DNA from: CAZQLE01 sp964593905
Lineage (GTDB): Bacteria; Chloroflexota; Anaerolineae; Anaerolineales; Anaerolineaceae
NCBI GenBank assembly: GCA_964593905.1
Contig: CAZQLE010000053.1
Location: 1 to 20,891, forward strand
DNA length: 20,891 nt
Direction: 5' to 3'
This document shows, one piece after another, positions 1-7,396 of this stretch. A model generated the notes under the pieces. It was not told the origin of the DNA and made no database searches. It saw nothing but the letters and a program-made list of their open reading frames with translations. A program made the position numbers and the translations under genes. How positions within the stretch are numbered: position 1 is the first letter of the stretch; each line of letters starts with the position of its first letter.

Positions 1-1
1 C

Positions 2-2386
2 CCGGAATTTGGCGAGCTTTCCATTCAAGAAATCACGCTCCTTTTCATAGTTGGTGTTGTTCTTGCGGCAGCCATTTTCTGGTTGAACCTGCACCTGACC
101 CGCTACATGGATGCACACTTCGCCGCGCGGCAGAAGATAAGCTGGCTGCTGATCAGTCTGACCCTGATCACCATCCTGTTTATGCGCTTCTGGCCGCGGG
201 AACTGGTTGAAGACCGCGACCGGGTGCGCTGGATGGTGGCCGCCCAGAAGGTCACCCTGGAGGTTCACATCTCCCCCAACGACCCGGATGCCGGGGTGCG
301 TGTGTTGGGGTATCTGGTGGACGGCGAATACCGCAGCTACAATGCGCTTGAAAAACAGGGGCAATGGGAACGGGTTGAGAATGTCTTAATCACCCACGAC
401 CCGCACGCGCGGCTTATTTTTCGCGGCCGCGCGTTGAACTCGGTTGAATTTGTCCTTCAAAAAACACCCAACGCAGACCATGTGGTCTTGCACACCCGTC
501 ACGGCGACCGGTCGGTGAACCTGAAGAGCGCCGTTCCGGGAAAATTCACCTTTACAATGCCGATCTCCCGTTTGGAATCGCGTTCGATTCTTTACCGCCT
601 GCTGTTTCTATCGGTGTTGATCATTTTGATCCTGCCGTTCAGCCTGCTGTGGGTGGCTGTGCCGCTGGCAGACGCCAATGGGCAAACGGTGGATGTGCTG
701 GGGCTGTTTTACGCCGCCTTTCGCGCGCTCACCCGTCGTTTTAAACACCCCATGCTGCTGCGTCGTCTCTACTGGCTGCAAAACATTCTGCTGGCCATTC
801 TGTTTGCGCTGACCGCCTACTGGTTTGAAGAAATCGTGTTCAAACTACCGCCTGCCGGCATTGTCGGCCTGACCAACACCATCTTCCCGCTCAACACGAT
901 CTTTTCAGATATCAACATGACCCTGGCCCTGCTGGGTCTGGCGGTTTTTGGTCTGTTGATCATCACCGGGCGCAAAGGCATTCAACTAACGCTGGCGGTT
1001 GTGCTGCTGCTCATCTGGGGCTTTCAGGCCGGTTACTGGCAGGGCTACGGCGAGTTTTTAAACCTGGATATGTTTTTAAGCGCGGCCGGTTCGCCGCCTG
1101 CCATGTGGCTGGCTGCGTTCCGCATCTTCTTCAACCCCAATGCATTCTTGTTTGTTTTTATTCTCTGCTTTGGGCTGCTGGTGGGGGCTCAATTACGGCT
1201 GCGGTTGCGCGGCACCGCCGCCGCCGCGCTGCTGGCCATGAATGTGGGGCTGTTTATCCTGGTGTTTCTGGTCTATCAGCAGGGCGCCAGCCACAATCTG
1301 GGCACCTCCATTAACCGCTTTGCCGGCACGGCAGTGGAGTATGTCAAATCTGTCACCCGGCCGCCCATCGAACGTATGCAGCTCCCCGCTTTCGGGTCCG
1401 CGCCAAAGCCGGGGCGCAACATTTTGCTGGTGATCGACGAAAGCATCCGCGCCGATCATTTGAGCATCAACGGTTATCTGCGTGAGACCACCCCCCGGCT
1501 GGACCAACTGGCCCGCGAACACCCCAACCTGGTGCACAACTGGGGCGGCGCAGCGTCGGGGTCCAGCAATTCACGCTCCAGCAACCCGATGATCCTCACC
1601 GGTTTCAACCCGGCGCAAGACGGCTGGCAGGCTTTTGCCACAACCACCGCCAGCCTGCCCACCCTGTTTCAATATGCCCGGCAGATGGGCTATATCACCC
1701 ACTATTACGATGCGCAGACCGACCTGCTCTGGAACGGGCTGACCCAAAAAGACCTGAAAGACATCGACCACTGGGTGACCCAAAAACATTTTATCGGGCC
1801 GGGATACCGGCATGATTTTCAAGCATTTGACGAAATTTTTGAGATCGTGCAGCGCACCAGCGGCAACTTTATCGTGCTCAACAAACTGGGGGCACATTTC
1901 TCTTACCGCGAAAATTACCCGCCCCATCAAGATTTCTGGCGGCCGATTCCGCGCGACGAACAAAGTGACCGCCATCTGATCGCCAACGAATATGACAATG
2001 CCCTGCGCTACAACTCGGACAGTCTGGCGCTGTTCTACGACAATATCGACCGCCTGGCACAGAACACCTACCTGCTTTACACCGCCGACCACGGTGAGAC
2101 GTTGTTTGAAGACGGCGTCACCTGGGTGCATAGCGGGCCAACCCGCAAAGAGAACACCGTCCCGCTGATTCTGATCGGCAAACTGGACCAGCCGGTGGAT
2201 ACCACCTATGCAGCCAGCCACAGCAATATCCTCCCCACCCTGCTGGACCTGATGGGGGTGCCCGATGCCATGCGCGTGGGGGAATACAATCTGTCGCTGC
2301 TGCGCGCCACCGCGGCCGATAACCGCTCGCGTTATTTCATCACCCCCGGCGGTCAGCGGGTTAATTATGATGAGATCCCGCATTAG
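2..2386 (+). CDS. Membrane phosphoethanolamine transferase/sulfatase-like protein (5'-truncated)
   Basis: The frame is open from base 2 with no convincing start, so the gene begins before the window; about 794 residues are visible. The N-terminal half holds about eight hydrophobic membrane segments (near residues 12-30, 45-63, 190-217, 260-276, 300-320, 325-345, 378-398, 405-425). The C-terminal half is an alkaline-phosphatase-superfamily catalytic domain. It starts at RNILLVIDESIRADHLSING (from about base 1417), the metal-binding ESxRADH pattern of EptA/OpgE-type transferases, followed by a Ser-rich stretch (GSSNSRSSNP) where the nucleophile is expected. The late metal motif DHGE lies near base 2084. 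By family knowledge these enzymes move phosphoethanolamine or phosphoglycerol head groups onto envelope glycans or lipids at the outer face of the membrane; the substrate here cannot be read. The long membrane part, including a large soluble loop between the second and third segments, is not the standard five-segment EptA layout. Confidence 0.85.
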   Translation, partial: PEFGELSIQEITLLFIVGVVLAAAIFWLNLHLTRYMDAHFAARQKISWLLISLTLITILFMRFWPRELVEDRDRVRWMVAAQKVTLEVHISPNDPDAGVRVLGYLVDGEYRSYNALEKQGQWERVENVLITHDPHARLIFRGRALNSVEFVLQKTPNADHVVLHTRHGDRSVNLKSAVPGKFTFTMPISRLESRSILYRLLFLSVLIILILPFSLLWVAVPLADANGQTVDVLGLFYAAFRALTRRFKHPMLLRRLYWLQNILLAILFALTAYWFEEIVFKLPPAGIVGLTNTIFPLNTIFSDINMTLALLGLAVFGLLIITGRKGIQLTLAVVLLLIWGFQAGYWQGYGEFLNLDMFLSAAGSPPAMWLAAFRIFFNPNAFLFVFILCFGLLVGAQLRLRLRGTAAAALLAMNVGLFILVFLVYQQGASHNLGTSINRFAGTAVEYVKSVTRPPIERMQLPAFGSAPKPGRNILLVIDESIRADHLSINGYLRETTPRLDQLAREHPNLVHNWGGAASGSSNSRSSNPMILTGFNPAQDGWQAFATTTASLPTLFQYARQMGYITHYYDAQTDLLWNGLTQKDLKDIDHWVTQKHFIGPGYRHDFQAFDEIFEIVQRTSGNFIVLNKLGAHFSYRENYPPHQDFWRPIPRDEQSDRHLIANEYDNALRYNSDSLALFYDNIDRLAQNTYLLYTADHGETLFEDGVTWVHSGPTRKENTVPLILIGKLDQPVDTTYAASHSNILPTLLDLMGVPDAMRVGEYNLSLLRATAADNRSRYFITPGGQRVNYDEIPH

Positions 2387-2447
2387 GGTTGCTGCGCGCC
2401 TTTGGCGCAGTCAGCAGGGTGCGCCGTGCGACACGGACAAAAGCACA

Positions 2448-2560
2448 TGTCATTCTGAGCCGGTGCGTAGCACCGTGCGAAGAATCCCTACCCACGCAGG
2501 CAGCGGCAAGGGGTTCGCAAACCGGCGCAGGGATGCTTCACTCGCACTGCGCTGGGCGGC
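2448..2560. repeat. Degenerate dispersed palindromic repeat (CATTCTGAG...GAAGAATCC type)
   Basis: The left arm contains GTCATTCTGAGC and GCGAAGAATCCCT, a signature I recognise from dispersed palindromic elements in several bacterial phyla. A diverged right arm, AGGGATGCTTCACTCGC, follows after about 40 bases. A small perfect hairpin, CGGTGC-gta-GCACCG (2461-2475), sits inside the left arm. The element lies in the 253-base gap between two convergent genes. The rest of that gap holds a short stem (CTGCGC at 2392-2397 with GCGCAG at 2405-2410) and the terminator at 2576-2616. Confidence 0.45.
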
Positions 2561-2575
2561 AGCCTGAAATCAATT

Positions 2576-2616
2576 AAAAACAACGCGGCCCGGACCATTT
2601 GAAGATCCGGGCCGCG
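2576..2616 (-). terminator. Intrinsic terminator of the DoxX-family gene
   Basis: There is a perfect 11-bp stem (2584-2594 with 2606-2616, CGCGGCCCGGA and its complement) with an 11-base loop. Read on the minus strand it is followed by TTTTT (2576-2580). It lies 24 bases past the stop codon of the minus-strand gene, between two convergent genes. Confidence 0.85.
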
Positions 2617-2639
2617 CCTGATATAAAATTGCGGGGAGG

Positions 2640-3206
2640 TTATTCTTTTTTGGCAAACAGCTTACCCGGCTGCCAGGGCGTACCCAGAATGGGCAGAACC
2701 CAGCGGTCCAGGCCCCACCAACCGGCAACCTTCCAGCCCAAAATCAGCAGCACCGCGAGGACAAACAGCACCGGGTTGGTGCTGGCCGTACCGGCCATCA
2801 TAAAGTTCCAGTTTAAGAACCCGCCAAAGAACGCGGCGATACCGGTGAACAGCCCCAGAACCAGGGCAATGCCAATCAGCAGTTCACCCGCCACCACCAG
2901 CTTGGAAAACCAGGTGTAGCTGCCGCTGTCTAAAAGCGACTGGAGAAAGCCGCGGTACCAGTCAAAAGCAATCATCGGACGGGCCGGTGCTTCGGGAATG
3001 GCAACGGCGCGCTCCCAAAAGCCCTTAAGCGCTTCACCGGTCTGAACCCAGCCAGGGTTGCTGAGTTTGCCAATGCCGGAGCTTAACCAGGTGTAACCCA
3101 GATAAAGACGGGCAATCAACCACACCCAGCTCCACTGTGTTTTGCCAAACAGCGTCTGGGCAATGGGAGGATCCACAAATGTTGCACTTGAAACCTGAGA
3201 ACTCAT
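2640..3206 (-). CDS. DoxX family membrane protein
   Basis: The protein has 188 residues. The start is the ATG at 3206, because AGAGGAGA (3211-3218) lies at good spacing upstream; an upstream in-frame start at 3254 has no such site. Four hydrophobic stretches fit the DoxX/DoxD fold: a first helix with ARLYLGYTWLSSGIGKL, matching the family R-x-x-x-G....G-x-x-K pattern, then two helices in LVVAGELLIGIALVLGLFTG and the following AAFFGGFLNWNFMMAG, then VLFVLAVLLILGWKVAGWWG. DoxX proteins are small integral membrane proteins; some (DoxD) are thiosulfate:quinone oxidoreductase subunits, but most have no proven role. No DoxA partner is visible nearby, so a thiosulfate role cannot be claimed. It has its own downstream terminator and is separated from the esterase by a strong hairpin. 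Confidence 0.8.
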   Translation of the reverse strand: MSSQVSSATFVDPPIAQTLFGKTQWSWVWLIARLYLGYTWLSSGIGKLSNPGWVQTGEALKGFWERAVAIPEAPARPMIAFDWYRGFLQSLLDSGSYTWFSKLVVAGELLIGIALVLGLFTGIAAFFGGFLNWNFMMAGTASTNPVLFVLAVLLILGWKVAGWWGLDRWVLPILGTPWQPGKLFAKKE

Positions 3207-3245
3207 AACATCTCCTCTAAAGAAATGATTAATAGATTGAACAAT

Positions 3246-3297
3246 AAAAACCACTCCCGCCGTGAGAAGTCCTTCACCGATGAAGGACTTCTCACGG
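3246..3297 (-). terminator. Terminator-like hairpin between the esterase and DoxX genes
   Basis: There is a perfect 17-bp stem (3260-3276 with 3281-3297) closed by a four-base loop, CCGA. On the minus strand it is followed, after ten bases, by TTTTT (3246-3250). It ends transcription from the esterase gene, but it also lies downstream of the -10-like element at 3322-3327, so it may instead sit in the leader of the DoxX mRNA. Confidence 0.7.
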
Positions 3298-3321
3298 GGA
3301 ACCGGTTTATTGACCTTTCTT

Positions 3322-3350
3322 ATTATACCTTATTTGGTCTTATTTGTGAT
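3322..3350 (-). promoter_or_regulatory. Possible promoter for the DoxX gene
   Basis: On the minus strand, a perfect TATAAT (3327-3322) is preceded after 17 bases by ATCACA (3350-3345), which matches four of six bases of the -35 consensus. The block is AT-rich and lies between the esterase stop and the 17-bp hairpin. No better promoter is visible between the hairpin and the DoxX start. Confidence 0.4.
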
Positions 3351-3369
3351 AATTTTCTTTACTGGAAAA

Positions 3370-4113
3370 TCAACCCACTGCGTTCAGTTTTCCCAGAAAA
3401 TAAGGCAGTTGTTTGCGCCACCACGGCCAGTCGTGATTAACATCCAGCCCCCACAGGTCGATCCAGGCCGGGATATGTTTCTGCGCCAACACTTCACGCA
3501 GCCGGGCGATATCCTCATTCATCGCTTCTTCCCAGGCGCCCTGCCCGGCGCAGATAATGATCCGGCTGCGGCGGTAGCGCTCGAGATACCAGGGGTCATT
3601 CATCCCCGCCAGATAATGCAGCGGCGAGTTGAAATAAACATTGTCATCCATATAATCGCCAATGAACATGCCCAGTTGAAACAGGCCGCTCAGGCTGATC
3701 AGCGCATCAAATACATCCGGGTGGCGGAAAAAGAAATTACCCGAATGATACCCACCCATGCTCACCCCGGTGGCAAGCAGCATGGTCCCCGCCCCGCAGC
3801 GCTCGCGGATGAAGGGGACCACCTCGTTGACAATATAGCGGTCATAGGCCTGATGCCGCAGCGCGCGGTCAGCCGGTTGCGCATTCCAGTTCGCCCACGA
3901 CTGGTTATCCACGCTGTCGACGGTAAAGAACTGGTATTGCCCGGCATCGATAAATGGGCGCACAACATCCAACATGCCAAAATCTTCAAATTCAAAGAAA
4001 CGCCCCCCCTGCGCCGGAAAAACCAGCACCGGCTTGCCGGCCCGGCCGTAGATCTTGAATTCCATATCCTGTTCCAGGCTGGGTGACCAGAATTTATAAT
4101 AGGCTTCGTTCAT
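3370..4113 (-). CDS. Esterase-family alpha/beta hydrolase
   Basis: The 247-residue protein has the nucleophile elbow GVSMGGYHS with Ser118, and a C-terminal VNHDWPWW with His227 as the likely catalytic base. The layout fits the putative-esterase group (COG4947-like) of cytosolic alpha/beta hydrolases; no signal peptide is seen. The start ATG at 4113 lies one base after the stop of the upstream ATP-grasp gene, with an AGAAAGAG site inside that gene's end, so the two are translationally coupled. The tight coupling suggests the esterase acts on, or cleaves, the amide or ester made by its ATP-grasp partner. That is an inference; the substrate is unknown. Confidence 0.8.
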   Translation of the reverse strand: MNEAYYKFWSPSLEQDMEFKIYGRAGKPVLVFPAQGGRFFEFEDFGMLDVVRPFIDAGQYQFFTVDSVDNQSWANWNAQPADRALRHQAYDRYIVNEVVPFIRERCGAGTMLLATGVSMGGYHSGNFFFRHPDVFDALISLSGLFQLGMFIGDYMDDNVYFNSPLHYLAGMNDPWYLERYRRSRIIICAGQGAWEEAMNEDIARLREVLAQKHIPAWIDLWGLDVNHDWPWWRKQLPYFLGKLNAVG

Positions 4114-4114
4114 A

Positions 4115-5275
4115 TTACTCTTTCTGTTGAATCTGTTGAATCAGCGCCTGCACTTCGCTTAAGTCTGGCGAGCGCACCACATAACCATAATCACCCAGCG
4201 CCGGAGCAAAAATACCATTGATCGGCTGATGCAGCACCAGTTGGTCGCCGCAAACCGCCAGGGCCTGCTCATGCGAAAGGGTATAAACACGCCCGCTGCG
4301 CCGGCCAATATAGGCACAGTAATAGGGCCGTTTGGCCTCAAATGCAAAGCTGTGCTGCGTCACCAGGCCCGCATAACCGGCATAGATATCCATATCATTG
4401 GCATAATTCCACATATCGGTGGTCACTCCGCCGGGCGGGCGCATGTTGACCTCCAGAATGACATACCTGCCCTCAGCGGTAAAGAAAAACTCAAAATGAA
4501 AGAAACGTTCGCGCAAGCCATAAGCGGCCACCAGTTTCTTCCCCAGCGCATCCAGTTCCGCGGGAATCTCACGCAGGGTGTAATACCACAGATCCAGCCC
4601 GTCGTTGACCATTTCCATGATGCCGCCGCTGAACAGCATGGCCGAACTGAACACCACCCGTCCGTTTGAATCGACCAGGCCGTCGTAGCTCATCAACGCG
4701 CCGTGAATAAACTCCTCCAACATATAATCGACCGGCGGCTTGATCTCAAAGAACATTTCCAGGTCGGTTTCTGAGCGGAGCTTATAGGTTTTGTTGGCGC
4801 CCACCCCCACATCGGGTTTTGCCACCAGCGGGTAGCCGGTTTCGGCGGCCAGTTTCAGGCCCTCGGCCAGGCTGTGACACACGCTGCCGCGCGCCGCGGG
4901 GATGCCATTTTGCATAAAGACACGCTTCATCTCCGATTTGCGTTTGATCGCTGTAAGATGCGCCGGGTGGAGACCGATGATATTAAAGTCTTCGCGCAGC
5001 CGTGCATCGGTTTCCAGCCAGTATTCGTTGTGCGATTCCAGCCGGTCCAGCTTGCCGTAGCGATGCGTAAAATAACCCAGCGCACGCACCAGTTCATCAT
5101 ACCGGTGCAGATCGGTCACCCGATAATATTCGTTCAGGGCCTGGCGCAGCCCGGTGGGCAGGGTCTCAAAGGGCGCATCACCCAGCCCAAGCACATTCAC
5201 CCCCAACCGGCGCAAGTTCTGACTGAAGGCAATATAGTTGGGTGGAAAATGAGGAGAGAGCACAACAAAATTCAT
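4115..5275 (-). CDS. ATP-grasp carboxylate-amine ligase-like protein
   Basis: The protein has 386 residues from the ATG at 5275, chosen over an in-frame TTG at 5290 because GAGG lies five bases upstream of the ATG. An N-terminal pre-ATP-grasp domain (MNFVVLSPHFPPNY) leads to the ATP-grasp fold. This begins near LTAIKRKSEMKRVFMQNGIP, has the nucleotide-binding lysine in PLVAKPDVGVGANKTYKL, and has the Mg-binding acidic/Asn motif in FEFFFTAEGRYVILEVNMRP followed by PGG. Such enzymes join a carboxylate to an amine or thiol through an acyl phosphate. The protein resembles biotin-carboxylase/D-Ala-ligase-type ATP-grasp proteins without belonging clearly to a known pathway. It is the first gene of a two-gene operon with the esterase and has a TATAAT box upstream. 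Confidence 0.8.
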   Translation of the reverse strand: MNFVVLSPHFPPNYIAFSQNLRRLGVNVLGLGDAPFETLPTGLRQALNEYYRVTDLHRYDELVRALGYFTHRYGKLDRLESHNEYWLETDARLREDFNIIGLHPAHLTAIKRKSEMKRVFMQNGIPAARGSVCHSLAEGLKLAAETGYPLVAKPDVGVGANKTYKLRSETDLEMFFEIKPPVDYMLEEFIHGALMSYDGLVDSNGRVVFSSAMLFSGGIMEMVNDGLDLWYYTLREIPAELDALGKKLVAAYGLRERFFHFEFFFTAEGRYVILEVNMRPPGGVTTDMWNYANDMDIYAGYAGLVTQHSFAFEAKRPYYCAYIGRRSGRVYTLSHEQALAVCGDQLVLHQPINGIFAPALGDYGYVVRSPDLSEVQALIQQIQQKE

Positions 5276-5310
5276 GGCAGCCTCGCGCAAAACAAGAATA
5301 TATTTGCTTG

Positions 5311-5316
5311 ATTATA
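5311..5316 (-). promoter_or_regulatory. -10 box upstream of the ATP-grasp gene
   Basis: On the minus strand, TATAAT (5316-5311) would give a transcript start about 29 bases before the ATG at 5275. A second TATAAT lies at 5327-5322. The region is strongly AT-rich. No clear -35 box was found, so the exact promoter is uncertain. Confidence 0.45.
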
Positions 5317-5351
5317 TCCAAATTATATTAACATAAATTCGGAATAAATCA

Positions 5352-5401
5352 GGTTCGGCGGGAACAGCCGCGCCGCCTACCCCGGCGTTCTCCGCCGAAC
5401 C
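5352..5401. repeat. Long imperfect inverted repeat, possible terminator
   Basis: A 10-bp perfect outer stem, GGTTCGGCGG with CCGCCGAACC (5352-5361 with 5392-5401), is extended inward by GAAC/GTTC and GCCG/CGGC pairs with single-base bulges. It lies between the lactate permease stop and the ATP-grasp promoter. No T-run flanks it on either side, so it may be a U-less terminator for the permease gene or a dispersed REP-like element. Confidence 0.4.
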
Positions 5402-5447
5402 CTCGATCATTGCGCGCGCAGCACAGGGGTCAACAGCAGACCGCACC

Positions 5448-7001
5448 CTAAGGCAGCGCCCAAATCAGGGTCAGCCCGGCCGCCAGCGCGGTGATCAACA
5501 CTGCCACCCTAAAGGCTGTACCCATTACCTGTCCCTCTTCGCCAATTCGATCGATGCTTGCGGCCGCATTTTGCAGTTTGGCCGGTGAAATGACCGATGC
5601 CAGCCCGCCGCCGATGCCACTGGCGGCCGCCACCAACAAACCCAGCGCGCCAATCTTCTCGGCTGTAGTCAGGTGCAGGGCGGTTAGCATGGCAATGGAA
5701 GATGCCTCAGACCCGCTGATAAAACCGCCCAATAACCCCAGAAACGGCGCTGCCGCGGGGTAACCGCGGCCAAACACATCTGCCGCCGAACCGGCCAGCA
5801 GGCGCACCATGTTCAAACTGGCGTCCGCCAACTGCCAGTCGGCGCCCTTGCCCGAATGATTAATCACATAAGCGATTGCAAAAAACACCATCGCAGCAAA
5901 CACCGGGCGCGGGGCGCGCTTTGCCCATTTCTTCAGGGCGCTTTGCATCTGGCCGCGGGTGGGTTTCAAAAACGGCAGCGCCGCCAGCGTGCTCACCAGA
6001 ATCCAAAAGTACGCCTGCCAGAAGACGCGCAGCTTTTCGGGCGCGCCGGGAATGACCTCAACCGGCATGGCCAGTTGTTTGAAGGTTAGATCGAAGAAGG
6101 GCAAAAATGGGGCGTTCATCACCAGCGAAAAGACGGTCAACAGCAGCCAGGGTGAAAGCGCGCGCAGCAGCGACATGCCCCGCTCAGAAGCCCGGTCTGT
6201 TTCTGAAAGCACCCCGCGTTCCACCAGCGGCTGGCCGGTCAGTTTGAGATACAGCAGCATCACCGCCACCACACCCAGGCCGGCAGCAACCCCGGTCAGC
6301 GTGACCATCTTAAGCGCGTTCATCCCCATGGCAATCAGGCCCGCCGTAACCCCGGTTAACAGCGTGGGAACCAGCCCATACCAGACCATCTTCCAGCGTC
6401 CCACAATCCACAACATTCCCACCGCGATCGCGGTGCTGATGAACGGCATAAACCGCGCAAAATAATGTCCCACTTCATCCACCGGAAGCCCGACAAAGTT
6501 TGAAAAGACCACCACCGGCGTCCCCAGCAGGGCATAGGTGCATAACGAGTCGTAGCCAATGGCCGGCAGCGCAATGGCGACAAAAGAGGAATATCCCAGG
6601 GCCAGCATGATGGGCGGCAAAATGGAAACCGGCGTAGACCCCAGGGCCGCCAGCAGGGTGCCCACACCGATGTTAATGATCATAATCTGCACAACCTGAT
6701 TGTGCGGCGCAATGGTTTTGATGGTGGCCACAATCCGCCCAATGGCGCCACACTCCATCATCAACGTCACCTGAAAGATCGAGGTTGCCACCACCAGCGC
6801 CACCGGCAACGAGGCCAACCCGCCCGAAATGCTGGCTTTTAAAAGCACGCCGGGCGCCGTTTTGAAGACCAAAAATGCAATCAGGCAGGTCACCAGCCAG
6901 CCCATCCAGCCGGCGGTGTCGGCTGGTTTTTTCCAGATCGTCAGCAGCAAAAATATAAAAATAACCGGCGATAACGCCAGCAGGTTCAACAAAATATTCA
7001 T
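5448..7001 (-). CDS. lctP: LctP-family lactate (glycolate) permease
   Basis: The 517-residue protein is hydrophobic throughout, with about a dozen membrane segments. It matches the lactate permease family (TC 2.A.14). Family-like features are the early LLALSPVIFIFLLL segment, the GSTPVSILPPIMLALGYSS stretch, GGFISGSEASSIAML near residue 420 (family G-x-F-x-S-G-S-[DE]-x-x-S), and SVISPAKLQNAAAS (family ISPQ-like). It should import lactate or a similar 2-hydroxy acid by proton symport at the inner membrane. The length is slightly below the 530-560 usual for LctP. GTGAGGAG lies five bases before the ATG. No lactate dehydrogenase gene is adjacent, so the true substrate is open. It is transcribed divergently from the riboswitch-kinase operon. 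Confidence 0.85.
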   Translation of the reverse strand: MNILLNLLALSPVIFIFLLLTIWKKPADTAGWMGWLVTCLIAFLVFKTAPGVLLKASISGGLASLPVALVVATSIFQVTLMMECGAIGRIVATIKTIAPHNQVVQIMIINIGVGTLLAALGSTPVSILPPIMLALGYSSFVAIALPAIGYDSLCTYALLGTPVVVFSNFVGLPVDEVGHYFARFMPFISTAIAVGMLWIVGRWKMVWYGLVPTLLTGVTAGLIAMGMNALKMVTLTGVAAGLGVVAVMLLYLKLTGQPLVERGVLSETDRASERGMSLLRALSPWLLLTVFSLVMNAPFLPFFDLTFKQLAMPVEVIPGAPEKLRVFWQAYFWILVSTLAALPFLKPTRGQMQSALKKWAKRAPRPVFAAMVFFAIAYVINHSGKGADWQLADASLNMVRLLAGSAADVFGRGYPAAAPFLGLLGGFISGSEASSIAMLTALHLTTAEKIGALGLLVAAASGIGGGLASVISPAKLQNAAASIDRIGEEGQVMGTAFRVAVLITALAAGLTLIWALP

Positions 7002-7029
7002 CTCTGCTCCTCACATGAAAGGTAACTTC

Positions 7030-7056
7030 ATTATAACGAGATTGAAGCACTGTAAA
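7030..7056 (-). promoter_or_regulatory. Likely promoter of the lactate permease gene
   Basis: On the minus strand, TTTACA (7056-7051) and TATAAT (7035-7030) are separated by 15 bases. This would start the transcript about 20 bases before the GAGGAG ribosome binding site. The -10 is perfect; the spacing is short, so the -35 may instead be the overlapping T-run. Confidence 0.5.
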
Positions 7057-7143
7057 AAGCGTTTGTTCTGCGGTTCAAACAACCAGCACCTTACAACCCT
7101 GCAAGATATAGGAAAAAAACATTCCTTTTTGTCCAAATTAAAA

Positions 7144-7149
7144 TATAAT
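7144..7149 (+). promoter_or_regulatory. -10 box for the riboswitch-kinase transcript
   Basis: A perfect TATAAT lies in an AT-rich stretch about 50 bases before the aptamer. The expected transcript start is near 7156. The -35 is weak (ATTCCT-like at 17 bases). The 7002-7396 gene-free interval therefore holds two divergent promoters, the riboswitch and its terminator. Confidence 0.5.
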
Positions 7150-7200
7150 AATTTTGAGAAAATAACGACAAGAACAACGTAGTGAGCATCCAACTGATCG

Positions 7201-7286
7201 ATAATAGCAAAACTGATGAAAATCAGTGACGCAAAGTCATGGGTCTAAAACCGGTTCACCGGTCAAGACTGCCAGACCGCCGAAAC
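7201..7286 (+). promoter_or_regulatory. Cyclic di-GMP-I (GEMM) riboswitch aptamer
   Basis: GCAAA (7207-7211) is followed by a perfect hairpin, ACTGAT-GAAA-ATCAGT (7212-7227), whose GAAA tetraloop is the conserved one. Next comes GACGCAAAGTC (7228-7238), the hallmark of the class. The second helix pairs GGTCT (7242-7246) with AGACC (7274-7278) and contains CTAAAACC, a small ACCGG-TTCA-CCGGT hairpin and GACTGCC, as in the family. The closing P1 helix is weak by eye. The 3' strand of the aptamer (7272-7286) can pair 14 of 15 bases with 7316-7330, which includes the 5' arm of the downstream terminator, giving an antiterminator. Ligand binding would hold 7274-7278 in the aptamer and free the terminator, so the predicted logic is c-di-GMP = OFF. 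Confidence 0.88.
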
Positions 7287-7323
7287 AGACAAAGGTCATT
7301 TGTCTTCTTTATGCCGTTTCGGA

Positions 7324-7347
7324 GGTCTGGATAACCAGACCTTTTTT
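7324..7347 (+). terminator. Riboswitch expression-platform terminator
   Basis: GGTCTGG (7324-7330), loop ATAA, CCAGACC (7335-7341) and then TTTTTT (7342-7347) form a typical intrinsic terminator. Its 3' arm repeats the aptamer sequence CCAGACC at 7272-7278, so the 5' arm has two competing partners. A separate 7-bp hairpin (7287-7293 with 7299-7305) would lie in the loop of the antiterminator. It is followed 50 bases later by the kinase start. Confidence 0.9.
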
Positions 7348-7396
7348 GTTGCAAAATTACTTTCCTGCCAATGGTTGCCAGATGAGGGGAGGCAGC

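Noticed and set aside
1571..2383. 270-codon minus-strand open frame opposite the sulfatase-like gene
   Set aside because: It is antisense to a conserved metal-binding catalytic domain, without recognisable domains of its own.
2640..3206. Thiosulfate:quinone oxidoreductase role for the DoxX protein
   Set aside because: No DoxA partner or sulfur-oxidation genes are nearby; DoxX-family membership alone does not support that function.
3262..4086. Long plus-strand open frame opposite the esterase
   Set aside because: It is the antisense of a clear esterase with an intact catalytic motif; its protein is low in recognisable domains and begins within a hairpin.
7226..7396. A 57-codon N-terminal extension of the hybrid kinase
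   Set aside because: The extension runs through the c-di-GMP aptamer and the terminator, and the ATG at 7397 has a strong ribosome binding site.
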